From: Prevotella sp.
Lineage (GTDB): Bacteria; Bacteroidota; Bacteroidia; Bacteroidales; Bacteroidaceae
Direction: 5' to 3'
Assembly: GCA_017410365.1 (NCBI GenBank)
Contig: JAFQQY010000002.1
Location: 20,939 to 84,938, forward strand
DNA: 64,000 bases
The notes below the pieces were generated by a model. It was not told where the DNA came from. It saw nothing but the letters and a program-made list of their open reading frames with translations, and searched no databases. Of this stretch, positions 8,893 through 17,401 are shown piece after piece. The stretch's first letter is position 1; every line of letters begins with the position of its first letter. Position numbers and translations under genes: made by a program.

Positions 8893-9159
8893 TTATTCTA
8901 TTTCACCTGTTTTTTGCTGCTCCACTTCGCCACCCTTTGACTTTGGCTTGTAAACCACTGCCACAATCATCATAAGGAAACCAACAAGACACACCACCGG
9001 AGCAACCTTTATACGACGGTCGCTGAATATGTCTGGATTAAACTCTGTCTCGGTAGAGCCAGAACCGCTCATCAGTAAAAAGCCAACAATAACAATCACC
9101 ATGCTTAGAGCAAGCAATATGAAGTTCATTCGGCTGAATGCAAAATTTCTTTTATCCAT
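8893..9159 (-). CDS. DUF3098 family small membrane protein
   Basis: The 88-residue protein has two hydrophobic segments, [20 protein letters not shown] near residues 13-32 and [19 protein letters not shown] near 52-70, with [12 protein letters not shown] between them. This layout is that of DUF3098, which in Bacteroidetes lies between ftsX and uppP, as here. No function is known. The gap to ftsX holds two tight palindromes, CAGAGTCTCTG at 9195-9205 and AGAGGAA-g-TTCCTCT at 9231-9245, the latter running into the ftsX stop codon. Confidence 0.88.
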   Translation of the reverse strand: MDKRNFAFSRMNFILLALSMVIVIVGFLLMSGSGSTETEFNPDIFSDRRIKVAPVVCLVGFLMMIVAVVYKPKSKGGEVEQQKTGEIE

Positions 9160-9243
9160 ATCTTTTTAAATTCTTAATTCTTCAAAATAGTATTCAGAGT
9201 CTCTGATTATTCTGATTTCTTAGATGCCCCAGAGGAAGTTCCT

Positions 9244-10122
9244 CTATATCTTATATAACTCTCCTGCTGACATCTTCAGGAACTTATTCACCGAGATATA
9301 CGAGCATAACAACGTAATGGCAATGCCAAAGAAGAACACTGCAGCAGCCGTTATTGCCAGTTCATCCCATGATATAATCATAAGAATGTTCGGTTCATAA
9401 CTATATAGCGCATATACGCCACCGCCTAATATCAGACAAGCAAACAGCGATGCCAACAGCCCCACAATAAGTGCATTCTTGACAAATGGACGGCGTATGA
9501 ATCCCCACGATGCACCCACAAGCTTCATCGAGTGGATAAGGAAACGGCGCGAGTAGACACTCAGACGCACCGTATTGCTGATTAGAGAGTACGACACGCA
9601 CATCAACAACAGAGCAAGTGCAATAAGCACTATGTTCAACTTCTGCAGATTATCGTTAACCTTGTCCATCAGGTCTTCCTGATATGCAACATCGGTGACG
9701 CGCGCCATCTTCTTTATCTCTGCAGATATCCATTTCAGCGAATCGCCATTGGCATAGTCTGCCTTCATTCTTAACTCAAGCGTTGGTGTAAACGGATTGA
9801 AACCCAGAAACTCCGAGGGGTCGCTGCCCATAGCCTCGGTCTGTTCTTTCTTTGCCTGCTCTTTACTGATATATTCTATAGAATGAGCGTAACCACGACC
9901 ATAGAGGGTTGAAGAAATCTTCTTAGCGGCCACGCTATCCACATCATCAGTAAGCATAATGGTTACGGTGAGATTCTCCTTGACGTAAGTCGTCAGGTTA
10001 CGTGCTGTAAGCACTGAGAACACCACCATACCCAATAGTATAAGCACCATTGTAGTGCTTATGCATAGAGTTATCATCTGCAATCCACGGTGATTGCGGG
10101 CCTTTTTACATCTCTTTCCCAT
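9244..10122 (-). CDS. ftsX: Cell division protein FtsX
   Basis: FtsX is the membrane subunit that, with the ATPase FtsE, transmits division signals to periplasmic peptidoglycan hydrolases. I start it at the ATG of MGKRCKKARNHRGLQ (10120-10122), giving 292 residues. The longer open frame to 10389 would overlap the divergent radical SAM gene and includes the promoter region. There is one N-terminal membrane helix, a periplasmic domain with the FtsX-type LTVTIMLTDDVD, and three C-terminal helices. ftsE is not in the window. It is the first gene of the minus-strand operon ending at folK. Confidence 0.94.
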   Translation of the reverse strand: MGKRCKKARNHRGLQMITLCISTTMVLILLGMVVFSVLTARNLTTYVKENLTVTIMLTDDVDSVAAKKISSTLYGRGYAHSIEYISKEQAKKEQTEAMGSDPSEFLGFNPFTPTLELRMKADYANGDSLKWISAEIKKMARVTDVAYQEDLMDKVNDNLQKLNIVLIALALLLMCVSYSLISNTVRLSVYSRRFLIHSMKLVGASWGFIRRPFVKNALIVGLLASLFACLILGGGVYALYSYEPNILMIISWDELAITAAAVFFFGIAITLLCSYISVNKFLKMSAGELYKI

Positions 10123-10154
10123 TATATCTAGGGTATAATACACCAAAATTGATG

Positions 10155-10184
10155 CAAAGTAACAAAAAAATCTACTAAAAACAA
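10155..10184 (-). promoter_or_regulatory. ftsX operon promoter
   Basis: Minus-strand TTACTTTG (complement of 10155-10162) is one base from TAnnTTTG, and TTGT (complement of 10181-10184) lies 18 nt upstream. The leader would be about 25 nt, which supports the ftsX start at 10122. Confidence 0.5.
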
Positions 10185-10227
10185 CACTTTTAACAAGTAT
10201 TAACCGCCGCCGTATTGTTTTTTTTAA

Positions 10228-10235
10228 TACCTTTG
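10228..10235 (+). promoter_or_regulatory. -7 box for the radical SAM gene
   Basis: TACCTTTG matches TAnnTTTG 35 nt upstream of the ATG at 10271. No clean -33 element is visible at the expected distance. Confidence 0.5.
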
Positions 10236-10270
10236 CTTGTAAATAAATTAACTTGTCAACAAAAGTAAAC

Positions 10271-11047
10271 ATGAGCACAAAAATATACCCATCACCGATA
10301 TTCGGACCAGTACACAGTCGTCGACTAGGTGTTTCTCTTGGCATCAACCTGTTGCCAGCCGACGGCAAGGTATGTTCGTTCGACTGCATATATTGCGAAT
10401 GCGGTTTTAATGCCGATCACCGCCCCACCATGAAGATGCCTACACGTGAACAAGTGGCAGAGGCATTGGAGGAGCGACTAAAGGACATGTCTGTCAACGG
10501 CCCGGCACCCGATGTCCTTACGTTTGCCGGCAATGGAGAACCTACTTGTCATCCGCAATTTGCCGAAATAATAGGTGACACAATCCAGCTGCGCGACAAG
10601 TATTTCACAAAAGCGAAGATTTCCGTGCTCACCAATTCCACATTCATCCACCGTCCTGCCGTTCACGAGGCCTTGTTGCGGGTTGACAACAATATTCTGA
10701 AACTCGACACCATCAACCCCAACTATATCAGTGCCATCGACCGGCCTGTTGGTTCATACGATGTTAACAACGTAATAGAGCACATGAAAGCTTTCAATGG
10801 TCATGCCATCATCCAGACAATGTTCATGAAGGGCGAATACATGGGCAAGAGTGTCGACAATACCGGCGAGGAGTATGTAGCGCCGTGGCTTGAAACAGTC
10901 AAGGCAATAGCACCGCAAAGCGTGATGATTTACACCATCGACCGCGAGACACCTGCCAGCGGACTGCTTAAAGCCTCACCTGCAGAACTTGATGCCATCC
11001 GCGACCGCGTCATTGCCGCTGGCATTCCATGCTCTGCTTCTTATTAG
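10271..11047 (+). CDS. Radical SAM protein, COG0731-like
   Basis: I start at ATG 10271 (MSTKIYPSPIF) because the open frame upstream begins with TTG. The 258-residue protein has the radical SAM cluster CSFDCIYC, C35-x3-C39-x2-C42, followed by FAGNGEPTCHP, the GGE-like SAM-binding strand, and KLDTINPNY. The pattern is that of the COG0731 group of Fe-S oxidoreductases, some of which act in wyosine-type tRNA modification in archaea. In Bacteroidetes the substrate is unknown, so I give no function. It is divergent from ftsX. Confidence 0.85.
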   Translation: MSTKIYPSPIFGPVHSRRLGVSLGINLLPADGKVCSFDCIYCECGFNADHRPTMKMPTREQVAEALEERLKDMSVNGPAPDVLTFAGNGEPTCHPQFAEIIGDTIQLRDKYFTKAKISVLTNSTFIHRPAVHEALLRVDNNILKLDTINPNYISAIDRPVGSYDVNNVIEHMKAFNGHAIIQTMFMKGEYMGKSVDNTGEEYVAPWLETVKAIAPQSVMIYTIDRETPASGLLKASPAELDAIRDRVIAAGIPCSASY

Positions 11048-11118
11048 CATCCACATTTGGGACATAAAGACAAGAACTTATAACAACAACGAATTACATA
11101 AATAAACGAATTTTTCTT

Positions 11119-11583
11119 ATGGAGAAATTAATCATCAACAACTACGAGGAGTTTGCAGCAAAGCTGGGACAGAACCTCGGAATATCTGAATGGGTGGAAC
11201 TGTCGCAAGAGCGCATCAACTTGTTTGCCGACGCCACTCTCGACCACCAGTGGATACACGTAGATACAGAGAAGGCAAAGACGGACAGCCCGTTCCAAAC
11301 AACCATTGCACACGGTTATCTTACACTGTCGATGTTGCCACACATGTGGAACCAGATCATAGAGGTGCATAACCTTAAGATGATGGTTAACTACGGCATG
11401 GACAAGATGAAGTTCGGACAGGCTGTGAAGTCGGGCGAGTCGATACGTCTCGTTGCCGACCTGCACTCTATCGCCAACCTGCGCGGAACGGTAAAGGCGG
11501 AGATTAAGTTCACAATAGAGATAAAGGACCAGAAGAAAAAGGCTCTTGAGGGGTTGGCTACGTTCCTTTATTATTTTGAATAG
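11119..11583 (+). CDS. MaoC-like hot-dog dehydratase
   Basis: The 154-residue protein has the hydratase-2 signature FADATLDHQWIHVDTEKA followed by TIAHGYLTLSML, with the catalytic Asp and His of (R)-specific enoyl-CoA hydratases. The rest forms a single hot-dog fold ending in LEGLATFLYYFE. The substrate is probably an acyl-CoA or acyl-ACP but cannot be told from sequence. The TAG stop is followed at once by a GC-rich repeat element at 11584. Confidence 0.9.
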   Translation: MEKLIINNYEEFAAKLGQNLGISEWVELSQERINLFADATLDHQWIHVDTEKAKTDSPFQTTIAHGYLTLSMLPHMWNQIIEVHNLKMMVNYGMDKMKFGQAVKSGESIRLVADLHSIANLRGTVKAEIKFTIEIKDQKKKALEGLATFLYYFE

Positions 11584-11620
11584 GTAACCCCTCCCCACCT
11601 CCCCAAAGGGGAGGAGTTGG
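11584..11620. repeat. GC-rich hairpin element, copy A
   Basis: CCTCCCC at 11598-11604 pairs with GGGGAGG at 11608-11614 around AAA, within AACCCCTCC ... GGAGTTGG. It begins directly after the stop codon of the MaoC-like gene. Similar elements lie at 11722-11761, 55103-55130 and 55225-55246. Confidence 0.65.
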
Positions 11621-11661
11621 AAGAGAGAGGACAAGTATGCTACACATACAAAAGATAATAA

Positions 11662-11697
11662 AAAGCGAGACAGTAATAAACCGTCTCGCTTTAATTT
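11662..11697. terminator. Bidirectional terminator between convergent genes
   Basis: AAAGCGAGAC (11662-11671) pairs perfectly with GTCTCGCTTT (11683-11692), flanked by A-rich and T-rich tracts. It can serve both the plus-strand MaoC-like gene and the minus-strand lpxA. Confidence 0.8.
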
Positions 11698-11721
11698 TTC
11701 TATTCTCTCTTGAAGAACCAC

Positions 11722-11761
11722 AACCCTTCTCCCCTCCTTCTGAGGGGACGGGGAGGTTCCC
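11722..11761. repeat. GC-rich hairpin element, copy B
   Basis: CCCCTC (11731-11736) pairs with GAGGGG (11742-11747) inside outer arms AACC and GGTT. It ends one base before the lpxA stop codon (complement of 11762-11764), so it begins right after the gene on the coding strand. Confidence 0.6.
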
Positions 11762-12532
11762 TTAATGTCCAATAATACTCAACTTTGTTCCGTTTATGAA
11801 CTCGATGATGTTACGTATCTCTGCGCCATCTGGCACCTGATCCTTAACCTGAAGCACAGCATCGAACAATGATGTCTGGCCGTGGAATATCAGGCGATAG
11901 GCATTGGCAATATGGGCGATAGTCTTTTCGTCAACACCATAGTTGCGAAGGATGGTTGTATTGACACCACCATAGCGCACAGGGTTGTCAGTAGCAACGA
12001 TGAACGGAGGAATATCCTTGCTGAAACGCGTTCCGCTCTGAATCATTGCAGCATCACCGACACGGGAGCCTGGGTTAGCGATAACGCCAGAAGAGAATAT
12101 CACGCGGTCGCCAATGATACAGTCGCCCGCAATCTTAGTACCATAACCGAACACATTGGCACGACCAATCTTTGTATCGTGAGACACATGAACACCCTCC
12201 ATGAGGAAGTTCTTGTCTCCGATAACAGTCTGACCGCCGCTGAATGTAGCACGGTTGATAACCACATTCTCACGTATGATGTTACCGTCACCGATGATAA
12301 GCTGAGAGGCATCACCACGATAGTTGAAGTCCTGCGGTTCTGCACCGAGCACTGTGTTCTGGAACACCTTGTTGTCGCGTCCCATGCGCGTGCCGTTCAT
12401 CACACTGACGTATGGATAGATGATACAGTTGTCACCAATCACCACATCGTCTTCTATATATGCGAAAGGATAGATTGTCACGTTCTGACCAATCTTTGCC
12501 TTCGGGCTTACTAAAGCTTTGTCACTAATCAT
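11762..12532 (-). CDS. lpxA: Acyl-[ACP]-UDP-N-acetylglucosamine O-acyltransferase LpxA
   Basis: LpxA adds the first 3-hydroxyacyl chain to UDP-GlcNAc in lipid A synthesis. The 256-residue protein is built of left-handed hexapeptide repeats (IGQNVTI, IGDNCII, IGDGNII, IGDKNFL and others) and retains the catalytic His region GVHVSHDTKIG, then a C-terminal helical domain. Length and layout match the family. It lies 34 nt behind the efflux channel gene and apart from lpxC and lpxD, which are not in the window; it could therefore be a second LpxA copy. Confidence 0.9.
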   Translation of the reverse strand: MISDKALVSPKAKIGQNVTIYPFAYIEDDVVIGDNCIIYPYVSVMNGTRMGRDNKVFQNTVLGAEPQDFNYRGDASQLIIGDGNIIRENVVINRATFSGGQTVIGDKNFLMEGVHVSHDTKIGRANVFGYGTKIAGDCIIGDRVIFSSGVIANPGSRVGDAAMIQSGTRFSKDIPPFIVATDNPVRYGGVNTTILRNYGVDEKTIAHIANAYRLIFHGQTSLFDAVLQVKDQVPDGAEIRNIIEFINGTKLSIIGH

Positions 12533-12566
12533 AAATTATATTTTTTTTAGTTGACGAGTTGTTTTC

Positions 12567-13943
12567 TCAATTCTTTCCTCCACCAAGTGCGCTATAGAGA
12601 CTTACTACAGCCTGCATCTTGCTGAACTCATCAGCCGTCTTAGACAGTTCGGCATTGAGCAGCTGAGACTGGGCGCTAATAACCTCAAGATAAGTTACGT
12701 TTGACTTGCCGTAGAGTTCCTTGACATTCTCGTAAGCTGTGCGAAGAGCAGCCACCTGCTTTTCTTCAAGGCGAGCCTTCTCTGAGTTGGCGTTATATGC
12801 CACGAGAGCATTGCTAACCTCGTTACCAGCCTTGAGCACGGCATTCTGCCATGTATTATAAGCCTGCTCCTGCTGAGCCTTTGCCACCTTCAGACCTGCA
12901 ATCAGCTGTCCGTTCATGAACACTGGCTGAACAAGACTCCCCACTGCATTGAGCAACCATTTGCCAGGGTTGACAGAACCGCCGTTGTTGGTGAAGGCAC
13001 CTGTACCACTAATAGTGATGCTAGGATAGAAACGGCTGCGTGCAACCTGTACGTTGTGGAAGCACTGTGCCAACTGCATCTCGGCATAGTGGACATCAGG
13101 ACGGTTGTTGAGCAACTGTATGCCTACACCCGTACTGAACTCTGTCGGTAAAGTCTGTTCACTGAGCTTGCCACGGGCAATAGCATGTGCCGGTTCGCTA
13201 ATCATGAGAGAGAGTGCATTCTCAACCTCACGAATCTGACGCTTCATGTCTTCAACCTGAGCAAGCACTGAGTAATAGCTTGCCTCGGCACTCTTTGTGC
13301 TGTGAGGTCGAGAACCACGAAGTTCCATAAGCTTCATCTTGTCCCATGAGTCCTTTGCCAAGCCAGTCATCTCTGTAAGAATCTCCATTTGACGGTCGAG
13401 CATCAACAAAGTGTAATACATGTTGGCGATATTGGTAATCACACTCGACTTCACTGCCAGCTGATAGTCTTTCATTGCAATGAGGTTCTTCTGTGCACCA
13501 CGCTTTGCTGCAAGGAGATTGCCAAAGAGATCGACATTCCAACTTGCTGTTACAGGGAGAGAGTAAGACTTGCTGGTCTTTGAACCGTCAAACGACGACA
13601 GTGTTCCCTGTGGAGTTAATGTGATAGAAGGCACGAATGCCAGCTTAGCAATGAGCAGTGCAGCCTCAACCTGCTTTACATTAAGAGCAGCGTTCAGCAG
13701 GTCGGGATTGTTTTCCAGACCTTTTTCTATAAGTGTCTGCAACTGTGGGTCGGTGAACACGCTGCGCCATGCCACATTGCCAAAGCTTGCGGTATCGGCA
13801 ACAGCCAGAGTGTCGGTGGCTGAAATCGGATCGCGCACCAAGCCCTGAGTGATAACATCCGGACGCTCGTACTTGTTGTAGAGTCCGCAACTGCTCATAA
13901 GAACAGTTGCCGACATTATTGCGATGATATTTCTTGTTTTCAT
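12567..13943 (-). CDS. Outer-membrane efflux channel, TolC/OprM (NodT) family lipoprotein
   Basis: This 458-residue protein is the outer-membrane partner of the adjacent RND pump. It has a lipoprotein signal with Cys19 (MSSCGLYNKYERP) and two repeated OEP domains with long coiled-coil helices, including LLNNRPDVHYAEMQLAQCF, the typical NRPDV motif, and SRFYPSITISGTGAF. It is third in the order adaptor, pump, channel. The gap to the pump gene is filled with 8-bp words, and another such word, at 12549-12565, sits directly after its stop codon. Confidence 0.94.
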   Translation of the reverse strand: MKTRNIIAIMSATVLMSSCGLYNKYERPDVITQGLVRDPISATDTLAVADTASFGNVAWRSVFTDPQLQTLIEKGLENNPDLLNAALNVKQVEAALLIAKLAFVPSITLTPQGTLSSFDGSKTSKSYSLPVTASWNVDLFGNLLAAKRGAQKNLIAMKDYQLAVKSSVITNIANMYYTLLMLDRQMEILTEMTGLAKDSWDKMKLMELRGSRPHSTKSAEASYYSVLAQVEDMKRQIREVENALSLMISEPAHAIARGKLSEQTLPTEFSTGVGIQLLNNRPDVHYAEMQLAQCFHNVQVARSRFYPSITISGTGAFTNNGGSVNPGKWLLNAVGSLVQPVFMNGQLIAGLKVAKAQQEQAYNTWQNAVLKAGNEVSNALVAYNANSEKARLEEKQVAALRTAYENVKELYGKSNVTYLEVISAQSQLLNAELSKTADEFSKMQAVVSLYSALGGGKN

Positions 13944-13956
13944 ATATTTATTTTAT

Positions 13957-14079
13957 AAGTTGACGAGTTGACAAGTTAACGAGTTTACGAGTTATTTGAC
14001 TTGTTTTCTTGCTGACGAACTGTCAGACTCCTTCAATGCCATTAACTTGTTACTTGTCAACTTGTTTACTTGTTTACTT
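13957..14079. repeat. 8-bp word arrays in opposite orientations (AGTTGACG family)
   Basis: At 13957-13994 the words run AGTTGACG, AGTTGACA, AGTTAACG, AGTTTACG, AGTTA. At 14042-14079 the complementary words run TTAACTTG, TTACTTG, TCAACTTG, TTTACTTG, TTTACTT. The two halves can fold onto each other as one large hairpin. The right half contains the stop codon of the RND pump (complement of 14074-14076). A lone AGTTGACGAGTT word occurs at 12549-12560. Confidence 0.75.
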
Positions 14080-17000
14080 CTCTATCGGATGAGTATATTG
14101 CAACAGCTCAGTGTCAACATGAGCGTCATCGTCCTCAAACTCTATTGGTTTTATCTTCTCCTGTGCCCACTGACATACCGCAAACAATGCTGGCACAATG
14201 AACACCTGACAAAGAGTACCAATGAGCATACCTCCAACGGCAGCCGCACCAAGAGTCTGGTTACCGTTCTTACCTACACCGCTTGCAAACATCAATGGCA
14301 GAAGACCGATGATCATGGCGAGAGAGGTCATCAAGATAGGACGCAGACGGGCACCGGCACCGAGAATGGCAGAATACTTGATGGCCATACCCATGCGGCG
14401 GCGCTCAAGGGCAAACTGCACGATAAGGATGGCGTTCTTTGCCAACAGACCGATAAGCATGATGAGCGCAATCTGCATGTAGATATCGTTACTATGACCG
14501 AATATCTGAGTGAACAGGAACGCTCCTGCGAGTCCGAACGGAATAGAAAGGATTACTGCCAATGGCAGGATGTAACTCTCATACTGTGCAGAAAGAATCA
14601 GATATACGAACACGATACAGAGAACGAAGATAATCGCTGTTGAGTCGCTTGACTCCTGCTCTGAACGTGTCAAACCTGAATAGTCGAGACCGTAACCGTC
14701 AGGAAGAACCTGAGCAGCAACTTCCTCTACAGCCTGGATGGCCTGACCTGAAGAATAGCCGTCGGCAGCCGAAGCATTGACGTTGATACAGGTGAAGAGG
14801 TTGAAACGGTTGATGTTAGATGGTCCATACACACGGCGCAAAGAGCAGTACTCGCTAACTGGAGCCATGCCATTAGGTGTGCGCACATATATATTAGAGA
14901 GACCTTCTGGAGACATACGGCTGTCAACAGTACCCTGAATCATTACACGATACAACTTACCATAAGCATTGAAGTTAGATGCATACATACCTCCATAATA
15001 ACCCTGCAGTGTGCTGAGGATAGTGTTAGGAGCAATGCCGTTCTGCTTACACTTAGCAACATCAACATCAACCATATACTGTGGATAGTTTGGATTGTAT
15101 GAAGTCATGGCATTGGCAATTTCAGGACGCTTGTTCAACTCTGCCAGATAATTCTTAGTAACCTCAAAGAACTTATTCAAGTCGCCACCTGTCTTATCCT
15201 GCATAGAGAATGTTACACCATTAGTGGCACTAAATCCAGAAACCATAGGCGGAGCGAAAGCAAGAATCTGAGCATCCTTAATATTAGCAGTCTGCTTATA
15301 AATTGTGCCAAGCACTGATGTATTTGCCAATGGGTTGACAAAGAAACGGCTTATGCCATCGCCTTCCCAAAGACCAGAGAGCATATAGAAGAAGCCTGAT
15401 GGTCGGTCATGGAACGACTTAAGCTTGATGATGAATGTTGCTTGATCAGAGCCAGCACCAGCAATGAAGTTATAACCTACCAACTGCTCACGAGACAATA
15501 CGGCAGGGTTTGATGCTAACATTTTGTCAACAATATCGATAACTTCCTGAGTACGTGCCTGACTGGTACCAGGTGCCATTGAGATAGTACAAAAGATAAC
15601 ACCTGTATCCTCATCTGGCACAAGGCCTGTCTTGGTAGTATTCATTGTTATTACAAGAATGACGATACCCAAAACAACAGAAACACCAGCTAATACTTTT
15701 CTCTTAATAACAGTCTCAACACCTTTCTTATATTTACCGAGAATCTTCTCATACTGCATGTTGAATGCTGCATGGAATCTTTCCACACGTGTCATCTTTT
15801 TGTCACCATGTTCTTCATGTGGCTTCAGGAAGATGGCACATAAGGCTGGAGAAAGGGTCAAAGCGTTAACGGCCGAAATCAGGATTGACACAGCCATGGT
15901 TATACCGAACTCACGATAGAAAGTACCAGAGATTCCACCCATGAATGATACTGGAACAAACACAGCAGACATTACAAGGGTAATTGAAATAATGGCACCT
16001 GAAATTTCATTCATGGCGTCGATACTTGCAGTTAGGGCACTCTTATAGCCTTGGTCAAGTTTGGCATGTACAGCCTCAACCACCACAATGGCATCGTCAA
16101 CCACAATGGCAATGGCAAGAAGCAAAGCAGAAAGCACAAGCAGGTTTATAGAGAATCCGAATATCCAGAGGAAAAGGAATGTACCGATAAGAGCCACCGG
16201 AACGGCAATCATTGGGATGAGCGTCGAGCGGAAGTCCTGAAGGAACACATAAACCACAAGGAACACGAGAAGCAATGTGAGCACAAGAGTGAACACTACC
16301 TCTTCGATAGAAGCGTAGAGGAACTCGGTTACGTCGTAGTTGATCTTATATTTCATGCCAGGAGGGAAGTTCTTTGCCTGCTCCTCAAGCACTTTCTTAA
16401 CATCAGTTGCAATCTGATTGGCATTAGAACCTGCAATCTGCTGCACCATACCCATCACAGATGGCTGGTTATTGTTGCGCATTGACACATTATACATCAA
16501 ACCGCCAAGCTCAACCTTTGCTACATCTTTCAGACGAAGAATCTGACCATTGGCATCGCTGCGGAGGATGATGTCGCCATACTCCTCTGCTGTCTTCAGA
16601 CGGCCTTTATAGCGCATTACATATTCGTATGCAACATCGCTCTGCTCACCAAACTTACCAGGAGCAGCCTCGATATTCTGTTCTGCAAGGGCTGCAGTAA
16701 CATCTGCAGGAATAAGACTATACTGCTTCATCTTTTCTGGCTGCAACCAGATACGCATTGAGTAGGTCTTCATACCTGGCGACTGCACGTCACCAACACC
16801 ACTCACACGCTTCAGAGCAGGAACAATATTGATGTTAGCATAGTTAGTAAGGAACTCATCGTCATAGCGGCCATCCTCTGTGGTAAGAGTGTACATGATA
16901 ACCTGTGATGTCTGACGTTTTGAAACGGTCACACCAACTCGTGTTACTTCAGCTGGGAGAAGTGCCTGAGCCTGAGACACACGGTTCTGCACGTTAACGG

Positions 17001-17313
17001 CAGCCATATCGGCATCAGAACCCTGTTCAAAGTAAACCGTTATAGAAGCCGAACCATCATTAGTTGCCGAAGATGTGATATATGTCATGTTCTCCACACC
17101 GTTGATACTCTCTTCCAACGGAGTGATAACGGAATTGAGCACTGTCTGTGCATCAGCTCCTTGATATGTTGTATGAACGCTGATGGTTGGCGGTGCGATG
17201 TTCGGATATTGCTCAATTGGCAGCGAAATAAGACCAATAAGACCGAGCAATACGAAGAATATCGAGATCACCGTCGAGAGTACCGGGCGCTTTATAAAGT
17301 TTGTAAATGTCAT
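14074..17313 (-). CDS. RND multidrug efflux transporter, HAE1 (AcrB/MexB) family
   Basis: This inner-membrane proton-driven pump is 1079 residues, slightly longer than AcrB. It has the N-terminal FIKRPVLSTVISIFFVLLG helix, periplasmic pore domains, and twelve membrane helices. The proton-relay residues are present: the Asp pair in AIVVDDAIVVVEAV and the Lys in GLLAKNAILIVQFALE. It works with the upstream adaptor and downstream channel. The last codons (PIEK, stop) run into the 8-bp word array. Substrate range cannot be predicted. Confidence 0.97.
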   Translation of the reverse strand: MTFTNFIKRPVLSTVISIFFVLLGLIGLISLPIEQYPNIAPPTISVHTTYQGADAQTVLNSVITPLEESINGVENMTYITSSATNDGSASITVYFEQGSDADMAAVNVQNRVSQAQALLPAEVTRVGVTVSKRQTSQVIMYTLTTEDGRYDDEFLTNYANINIVPALKRVSGVGDVQSPGMKTYSMRIWLQPEKMKQYSLIPADVTAALAEQNIEAAPGKFGEQSDVAYEYVMRYKGRLKTAEEYGDIILRSDANGQILRLKDVAKVELGGLMYNVSMRNNNQPSVMGMVQQIAGSNANQIATDVKKVLEEQAKNFPPGMKYKINYDVTEFLYASIEEVVFTLVLTLLLVFLVVYVFLQDFRSTLIPMIAVPVALIGTFLFLWIFGFSINLLVLSALLLAIAIVVDDAIVVVEAVHAKLDQGYKSALTASIDAMNEISGAIISITLVMSAVFVPVSFMGGISGTFYREFGITMAVSILISAVNALTLSPALCAIFLKPHEEHGDKKMTRVERFHAAFNMQYEKILGKYKKGVETVIKRKVLAGVSVVLGIVILVITMNTTKTGLVPDEDTGVIFCTISMAPGTSQARTQEVIDIVDKMLASNPAVLSREQLVGYNFIAGAGSDQATFIIKLKSFHDRPSGFFYMLSGLWEGDGISRFFVNPLANTSVLGTIYKQTANIKDAQILAFAPPMVSGFSATNGVTFSMQDKTGGDLNKFFEVTKNYLAELNKRPEIANAMTSYNPNYPQYMVDVDVAKCKQNGIAPNTILSTLQGYYGGMYASNFNAYGKLYRVMIQGTVDSRMSPEGLSNIYVRTPNGMAPVSEYCSLRRVYGPSNINRFNLFTCINVNASAADGYSSGQAIQAVEEVAAQVLPDGYGLDYSGLTRSEQESSDSTAIIFVLCIVFVYLILSAQYESYILPLAVILSIPFGLAGAFLFTQIFGHSNDIYMQIALIMLIGLLAKNAILIVQFALERRRMGMAIKYSAILGAGARLRPILMTSLAMIIGLLPLMFASGVGKNGNQTLGAAAVGGMLIGTLCQVFIVPALFAVCQWAQEKIKPIEFEDDDAHVDTELLQYTHPIEK

Positions 17314-17348
17314 AGTTACTTAATTATATAATTTTGAATTGAAATAAG

Positions 17349-17392
17349 AATTATGATTAATATCTCATAATTAATAATTCATAATCATAATT
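17349..17392. repeat. AT-rich inverted repeat in the adaptor-pump gap
   Basis: AATTATGATTA at 17349-17359 is the exact reverse complement of 17382-17392; the centre is made of related ATAATTA words. It lies 10 nt beyond the adaptor stop codon. Base composition makes chance pairing easier than for the GC-containing arrays. Confidence 0.45.
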
Positions 17393-17401
17393 TAAATATT
17401 A

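Noticed and set aside
10123-10389. Longer N-terminus for ftsX
   Set aside because: It would cover the divergent promoter and overlap the radical SAM gene; the ATG at 10122 gives normal FtsX length and a normal first helix.
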